From contig QFNK01000030.1 of assembly GCA_003240795.1 (NCBI GenBank), positions 1 to 11,032 of the forward strand: a DNA stretch of 11,032 nucleotides, given 5' to 3'. The position numbers were made by a program, and so were the translations under genes. Every line of letters starts with the position of its first letter. Positions within the stretch are counted from its first letter, which is position 1. Origin of the DNA: Micavibrio aeruginosavorus. GTDB taxonomy: Bacteria; Pseudomonadota; Alphaproteobacteria; Micavibrionales; Micavibrionaceae. Below are positions 1 to 6,566 of the stretch, one piece after another. A model generated the notes under the pieces. The model was not told where the DNA came from. It saw nothing but the letters and a program-made list of their open reading frames with translations, and made no database searches.

Positions 1-706
1 AGCCGGCGATTTTGCGGCCGGCCTCGCGATTTCCGGTTCGGTCGCGGCGGGTAAATCCACAACGGCGCGCATTCTTCAGGCGCTTCTTTCCAGATGGCCC
101 AATACGCCTAAAGTTACGCTTGTTACGACGGACGGTTTTCTGTTCCCGAATGCGTATCTTCAGCAAAATAATCTGATGGAGCGCAAGGGATTTCCTGAAA
201 GCTATGACACGCGCCGTCTTCTGAAATTTCTCCACGACATCAAGGCTGGACAAGCCTGCGTCGAGGCTCCGGTTTATTCCCACCTTGTTTACGATATCAT
301 TCCGGACGACAAGGTTGTCGTCGACCGCCCTGATATTCTTATTCTGGAAGGGCTCAATGTTCTGCAGGTCGGGGACGGCCAGCTGCGGAGCAGCGATTTG
401 CCGTTTGTGTCGGACTTTTTTGATTTCTCTATCTATCTGGATGCGGACGAGGGAGATTTAAAAAACTGGTACATCGAGCGCTTCCTGATGCTACGTAACA
501 CGGCGTTTCAAGATCCGAAATCCTATTTCAGGAAATACGCGGAAATTGACGAGGCGCAATCGGTTGCAATTGCCGAAGGCTTGTGGAACCGCATCAACCT
601 GAAAAACCTGCATGAAAATATCCTGCCGACGAAGAGCAGGGCGGCGCTTATCCTGCGTAAGGGCGGGGAGCATAAAATAGAACAAGTTGCGCTGCGCAAA
701 CTTTAA
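1..706 (+). CDS. coaA: Type I pantothenate kinase, 5'-truncated by window edge
   Basis: Cytosolic kinase that phosphorylates pantothenate with ATP, the first and usually rate-limiting step of coenzyme A synthesis. The frame is open from base 2 and gives 234 residues before the TAA. Numbering from that codon, a P-loop GSVAAGKST lies at 12-20, TTDGF with the catalytic-type Asp at 44, GFPESYD at 63-69, APVYSHL at 89-95 and PDILILEGLNVLQ further on. These align without gaps to my recollection of E. coli CoaA with an offset of 83 (K18=K101, R23=R106, D44=D127, H94=H177), so about 83 N-terminal residues lie outside the window. R106 and H177 equivalents, linked in E. coli to CoA feedback inhibition, are kept, so feedback control is likely (inference). 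It ends 29 bases before the RNase J gene with no strong terminator between. An ATG at 176 is internal and is not the start, because homology runs well upstream of it. Confidence 0.96.
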   Translation, partial: AGDFAAGLAISGSVAAGKSTTARILQALLSRWPNTPKVTLVTTDGFLFPNAYLQQNNLMERKGFPESYDTRRLLKFLHDIKAGQACVEAPVYSHLVYDIIPDDKVVVDRPDILILEGLNVLQVGDGQLRSSDLPFVSDFFDFSIYLDADEGDLKNWYIERFLMLRNTAFQDPKSYFRKYAEIDEAQSVAIAEGLWNRINLKNLHENILPTKSRAALILRKGGEHKIEQVALRKL

Positions 707-735
707 CTTTTGATGGAAACGGTTATATAAATCCT

Positions 736-2403
736 ATGAACTTTAAAAAAGACGAACTGTATTTCATTCCCCTCGGCGGCGCGGAGCAATTCGGCGTTAA
801 CCTGAACGTTTACGGTTATCAGGATAAATGGCTGGTGGTCGATTGCGGTATGGGATTTGCGGACGAACGCTTTCCCGGTATCGATATCCTTCTGCCCGAT
901 CCAAAATTCCTGGAGGGGCGCAAGAAGGATATTCTTGCCCTTATCATTACCCACGCCCATGAAGACCATATAGGTGCGGTCGCGCATCTCTGGCCGCGTT
1001 TGAAATGCCCGATTTATGCGACCCCGTTCACGGCGGCCGTTCTTCGCCGCAAGCTGTCCGAAAATCCGCTTTGCCGTGATGCGGAGGTGATCGAAGTCGG
1101 CCTTTCCGAAACGCTGTCCTTTAAACCTTTTAAAGTCACGTTCGCGCCTGTCACGCACTCGGTGCCGCAAACATCGGCTTTGTTCATAGAAACCGATGTC
1201 GGCAATATTCTGCACAGCGGTGACTGGAACCTTGATCAGGCGCCGACGATCGATGCGCCGACCAATCCCGAAACATTCAAGAAATTTGGCGACAAGGGCG
1301 TGCTTGCCTATATCGGTGATTCCACGAACGCGGAAGTCGAAGGCTTTTCCGGTTCGGAACGCGATGTGGAGAAGGGGCTCGAGGCGCTGTTCGCCGAATG
1401 CACCGGCCGTATCGCGATCACGATCTTTGCGTCCAATATCGGCCGTTTGCGGTCCATATGCCTTGCCGCGAAAAAGGACGGGCGGCAGGTCGCGCTGATC
1501 GGCCGTTCGCTGCACAACATGTCTGCGGCTGCGCGTGAATGCGGATACCTCAAAGACATTCCGCCTTTTATTAGCGAGGAAGATGTCGGATATCTGCCTG
1601 ACGACAAAGTCCTGATCGTCGTGACGGGATCGCAGGGCGAGGCGCGGGCGCAGCTTGCCCGTATCGCGCGTGGCGATCACCCCGAAATTGCCTTCCACAA
1701 GGGTGATACGGTTGTTTTTTCGGCGCGTCCCATTCCCGGCAACGAAAAAGAAATCATCGCCGTGAAAAACAATCTGGCGGCAACCCATGTCCGCATCATT
1801 TCACCGCGTGACACGCGTCACTGCATTCACGTTTCCGGCCACCCCGCGCGCGCCGAGATTACACAGATGCTGCAATGGGTGCGGCCGCAGGCGGTTATTG
1901 CGGTCCATGGGGAGCGTACGATGCTTGAGGCGCATGCCGCCCTCGCGCGTGAATGCCAGGTGCCGGAGGCGCTTGTGCCGAACAACGGTTCGGTCATCCG
2001 CCTTTACCCCGGAACGCCGCAAATCGTCGATCATGTCGAAACGGGTCTTCTGGCGGTGGAGCCATCGCGCATCATAGATTCGAACCATCAGGCGATTATT
2101 CAGCGTAAAAAAGTACAGTATACCGGCGCCGTTCACGCGACGCTTGTGATGAATGCGCGCGGCGATCTGGTCGCCGATCCGCAAATCTCCACCATCGGAC
2201 TTGTCGATCCAGATGCGCCTGACGGTAAAAAATTCGAAGAGGATATTATCGAGGAAATCGAGGACATACTCTCCGACCTGACGCGGGAAGAGCTTTATGA
2301 TGACAAGTTCGTCAGTGAAGAGATGCGTATCGGGATCCGCCGTTTCGTTCAGCACCGTCTGAACATGAAACCCAAAACGAACGTACATCTGGTCAGGGTT
2401 TAA
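736..2403 (+). CDS. rnj: Ribonuclease J (metallo-beta-lactamase / beta-CASP)
   Basis: Predicted cytosolic RNase with 5'-3' exonuclease and possibly endonuclease activity, acting in mRNA decay and rRNA maturation. The 555 residues are the usual length for bacterial RNase J. The metallo-beta-lactamase core shows THAHEDH (His73, His75, Asp77, His78), VTHSVP (His141), HSGDW (Asp163) and GDSTN at 194-198. The beta-CASP insert follows, with FASNIGR near 231-237 and RPIPGNE near 330. The lactamase fold then resumes with SGHP (His369) and VHGE (His391). The acidic C-terminal part fits the RNase J C-terminal domain. All metal-site residues expected of an active enzyme are present. The ATG start matches the family's N-terminus (FIPLGGAEQFG), but no good Shine-Dalgarno sequence precedes it, so translation may be coupled to coaA. 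The gene ends 3 bases before the DUF1467 gene. Confidence 0.97.
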   Translation: MNFKKDELYFIPLGGAEQFGVNLNVYGYQDKWLVVDCGMGFADERFPGIDILLPDPKFLEGRKKDILALIITHAHEDHIGAVAHLWPRLKCPIYATPFTAAVLRRKLSENPLCRDAEVIEVGLSETLSFKPFKVTFAPVTHSVPQTSALFIETDVGNILHSGDWNLDQAPTIDAPTNPETFKKFGDKGVLAYIGDSTNAEVEGFSGSERDVEKGLEALFAECTGRIAITIFASNIGRLRSICLAAKKDGRQVALIGRSLHNMSAAARECGYLKDIPPFISEEDVGYLPDDKVLIVVTGSQGEARAQLARIARGDHPEIAFHKGDTVVFSARPIPGNEKEIIAVKNNLAATHVRIISPRDTRHCIHVSGHPARAEITQMLQWVRPQAVIAVHGERTMLEAHAALARECQVPEALVPNNGSVIRLYPGTPQIVDHVETGLLAVEPSRIIDSNHQAIIQRKKVQYTGAVHATLVMNARGDLVADPQISTIGLVDPDAPDGKKFEEDIIEEIEDILSDLTREELYDDKFVSEEMRIGIRRFVQHRLNMKPKTNVHLVRV

Positions 2404-2406
2404 TCC

Positions 2407-2676
2407 ATGCCTATCTTTACCGGTTTTGTCCTATACAACATCATTTTCTGGTTCGTGCTGTTTACGGTTTTACCATTCTGGCAAAAACCGGACGACGTTG
2501 TTGAGGAAGGGAATACCGCGAGTGCGCCATCGAACCCCTATCTGCTTCGTAAATTTCTGGTCACGGCGGGGATATCCGCCGTATTGTGGCTGGTGGTTTA
2601 TTTCCTGATACGGATGGATGTGATCGATTTTTATCAGATCGCAAAACAGATGAGTGAAGAGGACAATTTGAAATGA
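2407..2676 (+). CDS. DUF1467 family two-helix inner-membrane protein
   Basis: Small protein of 89 residues with two hydrophobic segments, about 5-25 (GFVLYNIIFWFVLFTVLPFW) and 49-69 (FLVTAGISAVLWLVVYFLIR). They are separated by a polar, acidic loop containing SAPSNPYLLRK and followed by a short charged tail. This is the pattern of DUF1467, a family of unknown function found essentially in alphaproteobacteria and often located next to rnj, proS or the methylmalonyl-CoA epimerase gene (recollection). It starts 3 bases after the rnj stop, with a weak CAGGG at 2394-2398 as possible ribosome-binding site. Its stop overlaps the next gene by 4 bases (ATGA), so the two are probably translationally coupled. 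Function is unknown; only an inner-membrane location is predicted. Confidence 0.88.
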   Translation: MPIFTGFVLYNIIFWFVLFTVLPFWQKPDDVVEEGNTASAPSNPYLLRKFLVTAGISAVLWLVVYFLIRMDVIDFYQIAKQMSEEDNLK

Positions 2677-3113
2677 AGACTATGATTTTTGCTCTGGCGC
2701 TTTTGATTTCCCTGCCGGCCGCGGCTTACGAAAATGTGCCGCCGGAATGCCGTATGATCGTTAAGCATATTCCGGACGCCGATGTCGCTTATCAGGAAGG
2801 TGTCGATGTCCACGGCAAGGCGGTCGCGCCGGCCGACCTTAATGCCAGTCCTATGGCGGATATTGCCAAGGCGCCTATATACGTGCCGCTGACGGTTGAT
2901 ATGGCGCAAAGGATAGGCGGGATCGGTAACGGCGTGCAGGCCGAAGGAGCGCTTGGTTTCCTTGAAATAAGCCCGTCCGGCAGCGTGAAATACAACGACC
3001 GCGACATTACGGGGGACGTGGAGGCGGCCTGCGCCCAAGCGTCCCATGGACAGGCGGCAAAAGATGCCATAAAGTCCGGTTCTGGAACAAATACGAACAA
3101 TCTCAAGAAGTAA
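2673..3113 (+). CDS. Unrecognised small exported protein
   Basis: I do not recognise this 146-residue protein. It begins with a clear Sec-type signal peptide (MKT, then the hydrophobic run MIFALALLISLPAAA, likely cut near AAA-YE at 18-19), so the mature product of about 128 residues should be periplasmic or secreted. There is no lipobox Cys at the cut site. Two cysteines remain, Cys26 and Cys120, near the two ends of the mature chain, and could form a disulfide. A middle segment around 42-60 (EGVDVHGKAVAPADLNASP) looks motif-like, and 95-112 reads as a short beta-rich stretch (LGFLEISPSGSVKYNDRD). The tail after about 125 is low-complexity, Ser/Gly/Thr/Asn/Lys-rich and probably disordered. 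The start has a good GAGGA at 2659-2663, 9 bases upstream, and overlaps the DUF1467 stop by 4 bases. Co-expression with that membrane protein suggests, but does not show, a shared envelope role. Confidence 0.82.
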   Translation: MKTMIFALALLISLPAAAYENVPPECRMIVKHIPDADVAYQEGVDVHGKAVAPADLNASPMADIAKAPIYVPLTVDMAQRIGGIGNGVQAEGALGFLEISPSGSVKYNDRDITGDVEAACAQASHGQAAKDAIKSGSGTNTNNLKK

Positions 3114-3132
3114 GCTTGAAAGGCCAAATGCC

Positions 3133-4608
3133 ATGAACAATCCGGCGCAACAGCAAAAGAAACCGATGACGGCGATCACGCCTACCCGTGCCGAGGATTT
3201 CCCGGAATGGTATCAATCGGTCGTCCGCGCGGCGGACATGGCGGAGAATTCGCCTGTGCGCGGTTCCATGATCATCAAGCCATACGGCTTTGCGCTCTGG
3301 GAAAACATGACGGCCATTTTTGACAAGTGGCTGAAAGATTACGGCATCCAGAATTGCTCTTTCCCGCTGCTGATCCCTGTCAGCTTTCTGTCGAAAGAGG
3401 CGGAGCATGTTGACGGCTTTGCTAAGGAATGCGCGGTTGTTACGCACCACCGTCTGGAGAAGGGTCCGAACGGAGGTCTCGTTCCTGCGCCGAGCGCCGA
3501 GCTGGAAGAGCCTTACGTTATCCGCCCGACGTCTGAGACGATTATCGGCGATGCGATGGCGCGTTGGGTGCAGTCCTACCGCGATCTGCCGTTGAAGCTG
3601 AACCAGTGGGGCAACGTGATGCGGTGGGAAATGCGTACGCGCCTGTTTCTGCGTACGTCCGAATTCTTCTGGCACGAAGGGCACTGCGCGTTTGAAACGC
3701 CGAAGGAGGCGCGAGATGATGCGCTTCACGTGATGGGGCTTTATAAGAAATTCTTTGAAGAATATCTTGCATTTACCGGCTATGCCGGACCGAAAACAGC
3801 GGAGGAGCGTTTCCCCGGTGCGATCGAGACTATCGGCTTCGAAGCGATGATGCAGGACGGTAAGGCCTTACAGGCCGCAACCACGCACGATCTTGGCCAG
3901 AATTTCTCCAAATCCATCGGCATCAAGTTTCAGGGGCGTGACGGCAAGGAAGCCTTCGCACACACGACATCATGGGCGTATAGTACGCGCACGCTCGGCG
4001 GGATGATCATGATGCACGGCGATGACGACGGTATGATCATGCCGCCACGCGTCGCGCCGACGCAGATCATTATCCTGCCCGTCATCAAGGATGAGGCCGG
4101 TGCGGGCGCTCTCAATGAATTCTGCGACAAGATACTGTCCGCTTTGAAAAAAGCCGGTTTTGCCGCAAAGGTTGACGGGCGCGACATGCGTACGCCGGAC
4201 AAGATGTGGGAGGCCGTGAAGAAGGGTATTCCGGTTCGCGTCGAAGTCGGACAGCGCGAGATGGAGGCGAACAGTGTTACGTTTGTCCGCCGCGATCTTG
4301 GCAAGGAATCCAAAACAACCTGGACCGTCGATGAATTTATGGCGAAGATTCAGGGTGTTCTGGATGCAATCCATGACAACCTTCTGTCCCGCAACCGCAA
4401 GTTTCTTGCCGACAACACGGCGGATATTTCCACCGTTGCAGGCGTGCGTGAGTTTTATGCCGCCGACAAGATCGGGTTCGTCCGCATTCCGGTCGAGCTT
4501 TTGCAGGATCCGGAACTGGACAAGGTGCGCGATGAATTCAAGCTCTCAACGCGCTGCATGCCTTTCGAGGATGAAGGCCGCAAAGTCCTTTTGGCGAAGT
4601 CATACTGA
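3133..4608 (+). CDS. proS: Prolyl-tRNA synthetase, archaeal/eukaryote-like type
   Basis: Class II aminoacyl-tRNA synthetase that charges tRNA-Pro with proline in the cytosol. In 491 residues it shows motif 1 around SPVRGSMIIKPYGFALWE (40-57), RPTSE at 131-135, motif 2 (RWEMRTR at 164-170 to FFWHEGH at 178-184), GFEAMMQDGKALQ at 235-247 and motif 3 (TTSWAYSTRTLGG at 278-290, PPRVAP at 304-309). An anticodon-binding domain follows, from about 310 to 415. The C-terminal extension ending in LAKSY is the hallmark of the archaeal/eukaryote-like form; the large editing insertion of the E. coli form is absent. The four zinc-binding Cys usual in that extension are missing: only Cys475 remains. Between about 105 and 125 there is a longer loop than I expect (RLEKGPNGGLVPAPSAELEE). 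The ATG at 3133 follows GAAAGG at 3118-3123; ATG 3166 is an alternative start that still keeps the conserved part. The stop overlaps the lolC/E start by one base. Confidence 0.96.
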   Translation: MNNPAQQQKKPMTAITPTRAEDFPEWYQSVVRAADMAENSPVRGSMIIKPYGFALWENMTAIFDKWLKDYGIQNCSFPLLIPVSFLSKEAEHVDGFAKECAVVTHHRLEKGPNGGLVPAPSAELEEPYVIRPTSETIIGDAMARWVQSYRDLPLKLNQWGNVMRWEMRTRLFLRTSEFFWHEGHCAFETPKEARDDALHVMGLYKKFFEEYLAFTGYAGPKTAEERFPGAIETIGFEAMMQDGKALQAATTHDLGQNFSKSIGIKFQGRDGKEAFAHTTSWAYSTRTLGGMIMMHGDDDGMIMPPRVAPTQIIILPVIKDEAGAGALNEFCDKILSALKKAGFAAKVDGRDMRTPDKMWEAVKKGIPVRVEVGQREMEANSVTFVRRDLGKESKTTWTVDEFMAKIQGVLDAIHDNLLSRNRKFLADNTADISTVAGVREFYAADKIGFVRIPVELLQDPELDKVRDEFKLSTRCMPFEDEGRKVLLAKSY

Positions 4609-5852
4609 TGTCGTTTTCCCCTTTTGAACGAATGATGGCATGGCGGTACTTGCGGGCGCGCAAGGCGGAAGGCTTTGTTTCCGTTATCGCCGGATTTTCT
4701 TTCCTTGGCATCATGCTTGGCGTTGCGACGCTTATTATCGTCATGTCGGTGATGAATGGTTTCCGGGAGGAACTTGTCGGGCGCATTCTTGGTCTGAACG
4801 GTCACCTTAACGTCTATTCGGCGAACGGGCCGATCTATAATTATCCGGCGATGGTGAACCGTATCCAGAATACGGCGGGCGTAGAAAGCGTCCGCCCGAT
4901 GGTCGAAGGACAGGTTCTTGTTTCCGTCAATGGCGTGGCATCCGGTGCAATGGTCCGCGGCTTTACGCCGGAGGATTTCGCGTCTAAACCGATCATCTCC
5001 ACCAGCGTTCAGGCCGGCAGCCTTGAAGATTTTCATGACAACCGCGTTGCCATCGGAAACGAAATGGCGCGGAAAATGAATGTGAAGGTCGGTGACAATA
5101 TCACCATTCTTTCACCGAAAGGTAAGGCAACGCCATTTGGCACTGTGCCGCGTTCGGGCGCGTACACCGTTGCCCTGATTTTCGATGTCGGCATGTATGA
5201 ATATAATAGCGGGTTTATATTCATGCCGCTCGATACCGCGCAGAAATTTTTCCAGATGGAAGATGCGGTAAACACACTGGAGATCATGGCGAAGTCGATC
5301 GGCAGCATAGACCGTGTGAAATCGGACATCCGCTACGCCGTACAGGATGATGCTCAGGTCTATGACTGGCGGGATTCGAACAAGTCTTTCATAAACGCGC
5401 TGAACGTCGAACGAAACGTTATGTTCCTGATCCTGACGCTGATTATCATCGTTGCTGCGTTCAATATCATTTCGTCGATGATCATGCTGGTGAAGGACAA
5501 GGGCAAGGACATCGCCATCATGCGCACGATGGGTGCGACGCGTTCCACCATGTTGAAAATCTTCATCCTTACAGGCGCAAGCATCGGGTTTGCGGGCACG
5601 TTTGCCGGTGCTCTGCTTGGTATGTCGTTTGCCCTCAATATCGAAAGCATCCGTCAATTCCTTCAGGGACTGACGAATACAGAATTGTTTTCTTCGGAAA
5701 TTTATTTCCTGTCCAAACTTCCCGCTGTTGTCGAATGGCAGGAAGTTGCGACGGTCGTTGGAATGGCTCTGGTGATCTCCATTGCGGCAACGATTTATCC
5801 GGCGTGGCGTGCCTCGCGCCTCGATCCTGTGGAGGCATTACGCTATGAATAG
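4608..5852 (+). CDS. lolC: Lipoprotein-releasing ABC transporter permease (LolC/LolE family)
   Basis: Inner-membrane permease of the Lol system, which extracts outer-membrane lipoproteins from the inner membrane and passes them to LolA. The 414 residues match the family length. The layout is one N-terminal helix (about 24-48), a large periplasmic domain (about 50-268) and three C-terminal helices (about 271-295, 318-343 and 380-398). Family hallmarks are FERMMAWRYLRARK at the N-terminus, GVATLIIVMSVMNGF after it, the cytoplasmic loop KDIAIMRTMGATR (300-312) that contacts the ATPase, and the C-terminal YPAWRASRLDPVEALRYE. Only one permease gene sits beside lolD, so it may work as a homodimer rather than as a LolC-LolE pair (inference), and lolC versus lolE cannot be assigned with certainty. 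The start lies in TGATG overlapping the proS stop, with no strong ribosome-binding site, which suggests translational reinitiation. Confidence 0.95.
   Translation: MSFSPFERMMAWRYLRARKAEGFVSVIAGFSFLGIMLGVATLIIVMSVMNGFREELVGRILGLNGHLNVYSANGPIYNYPAMVNRIQNTAGVESVRPMVEGQVLVSVNGVASGAMVRGFTPEDFASKPIISTSVQAGSLEDFHDNRVAIGNEMARKMNVKVGDNITILSPKGKATPFGTVPRSGAYTVALIFDVGMYEYNSGFIFMPLDTAQKFFQMEDAVNTLEIMAKSIGSIDRVKSDIRYAVQDDAQVYDWRDSNKSFINALNVERNVMFLILTLIIIVAAFNIISSMIMLVKDKGKDIAIMRTMGATRSTMLKIFILTGASIGFAGTFAGALLGMSFALNIESIRQFLQGLTNTELFSSEIYFLSKLPAVVEWQEVATVVGMALVISIAATIYPAWRASRLDPVEALRYE
5831..5835 (+). promoter_or_regulatory. Ribosome-binding site deciding the lolD start
   Basis: GGAGG inside the end of lolC lies 9 bases upstream of the ATG at 5845. 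It supports that start over an in-frame ATG at 5782, which would add 21 residues unlike the N-terminus of LolD proteins. Confidence 0.8.
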
Positions 5853-6522
5853 CCTTCTGAAAACCGAAAAACTGCAGCGTATCTATAAACAGGGTGGTGA
5901 AACGCTGAACATCGTCCATGACGTCGATATCGACATCAAGGCGGGCGAGATCGTGGCCCTTGTGGGGCCGAGCGGTTCGGGGAAGTCGACACTCCTGCAG
6001 ATGACAGGTCTTCTGGATCAGCCTACGTCCGGAAAGATCTATATCGCCGGCCAGGACGCGAGCGTTGCCGATGACGAACGCCGTACGGCGCTTCGCCGCA
6101 AATTTATCGGATTTGTCTATCAGTCCCATCATCTTCTGCCCGAATTCACGGCGCTTGAGAATGTGGTCATTCCGCAGATGATTGCGGGGAAAAAGCGTAA
6201 GGCGGCGGAAAATCATGCAAAGGAGCTGCTTGCCAGTCTTAAGCTGGATCACCGTTTCGATCACCGTCCGGCCAGACTTTCAGGCGGTGAGCAGCAGCGT
6301 GTCGCGATAGCGCGTGCCCTTGCGAACAGCCCTAAATTGTTGCTGGCCGATGAGCCGACCGGAAACCTTGATCCGCAAACCGCAAACGGTGTTTTTGAAC
6401 TGCTGACCGATCTGGTCCGCAGCTCGGGCATCGGTGCGCTGATCGCGACCCATAATATGGACCTTGCCGAGCGCATGGACCGTATCCTCGAGGTCAAAGC
6501 AGGGCGGATAATCAGCTATTAA
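5845..6522 (+). CDS. lolD: Lipoprotein-releasing ABC transporter ATP-binding protein
   Basis: Cytosolic ATPase that powers lipoprotein release by the LolC/E permease encoded just upstream. With the ATG at 5845 it has 225 residues, the normal LolD size. Visible motifs are Walker A GPSGSGKST (41-49), a Q-loop region FVYQSHHLLPEFTALENV, the ABC signature LSGGEQQ (145-151), Walker B LLLADEP with Asp169 and Glu170, the D-loop GNLD, and the H-loop His203 in ATHNMDLA. The LLPEFTALENV segment after the Q-loop is typical of the LolD/MacB/FtsE group; the adjacent Lol permease settles the assignment. The gene overlaps the lolC/E stop by 8 bases, consistent with coupled synthesis of the two subunits. All catalytic elements are intact. 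Confidence 0.96.
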   Translation: MNSLLKTEKLQRIYKQGGETLNIVHDVDIDIKAGEIVALVGPSGSGKSTLLQMTGLLDQPTSGKIYIAGQDASVADDERRTALRRKFIGFVYQSHHLLPEFTALENVVIPQMIAGKKRKAAENHAKELLASLKLDHRFDHRPARLSGGEQQRVAIARALANSPKLLLADEPTGNLDPQTANGVFELLTDLVRSSGIGALIATHNMDLAERMDRILEVKAGRIISY

Positions 6523-6547
6523 TCCTTGAAATCCGCCTGCGGGAACG

Positions 6548-6566
6548 TCCATAGTACGGCTATGGA
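6548..6566 (+). other. Small hairpin containing the dnaE start codon
   Basis: TCCATAG (6548-6554) and CTATGGA (6560-6566) are perfect inverted repeats around the 5-base loop TACGG. The proposed dnaE ATG (6562-6564) lies in the 3' arm, so in mRNA the start codon could be masked. The stem is only 7 pairs and could be chance; a regulatory role is inferred. Confidence 0.35.

Noticed and set aside
687..710. TTGCG-CTG-CGCAA stem followed by T-rich sequence at the end of coaA, as a possible terminator
   Set aside because: The stem has only 5 pairs, lies mostly in coding sequence, and the T run is interrupted by AA; too weak to separate coaA from rnj.
703..1788. Open reading frame of 361 codons on the minus strand, antisense to rnj
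   Set aside because: Codon-aligned with rnj for the same reason, with no recognisable protein features; RNase J on the plus strand is certain.
2634..3179. Minus-strand open reading frame of 181 codons opposite the unrecognised exported protein
   Set aside because: Considered because the plus-strand gene is unrecognised. It is codon-aligned with that gene and runs into neighbours on both sides, while the plus-strand frame has a signal peptide, a good ribosome-binding site and operon-like spacing.
5782..5844. Upstream in-frame start for lolD at 5782
   Set aside because: It would add 21 residues unlike LolD and overlap lolC/E by 71 bases; GGAGG at 5831-5835 points to the ATG at 5845.
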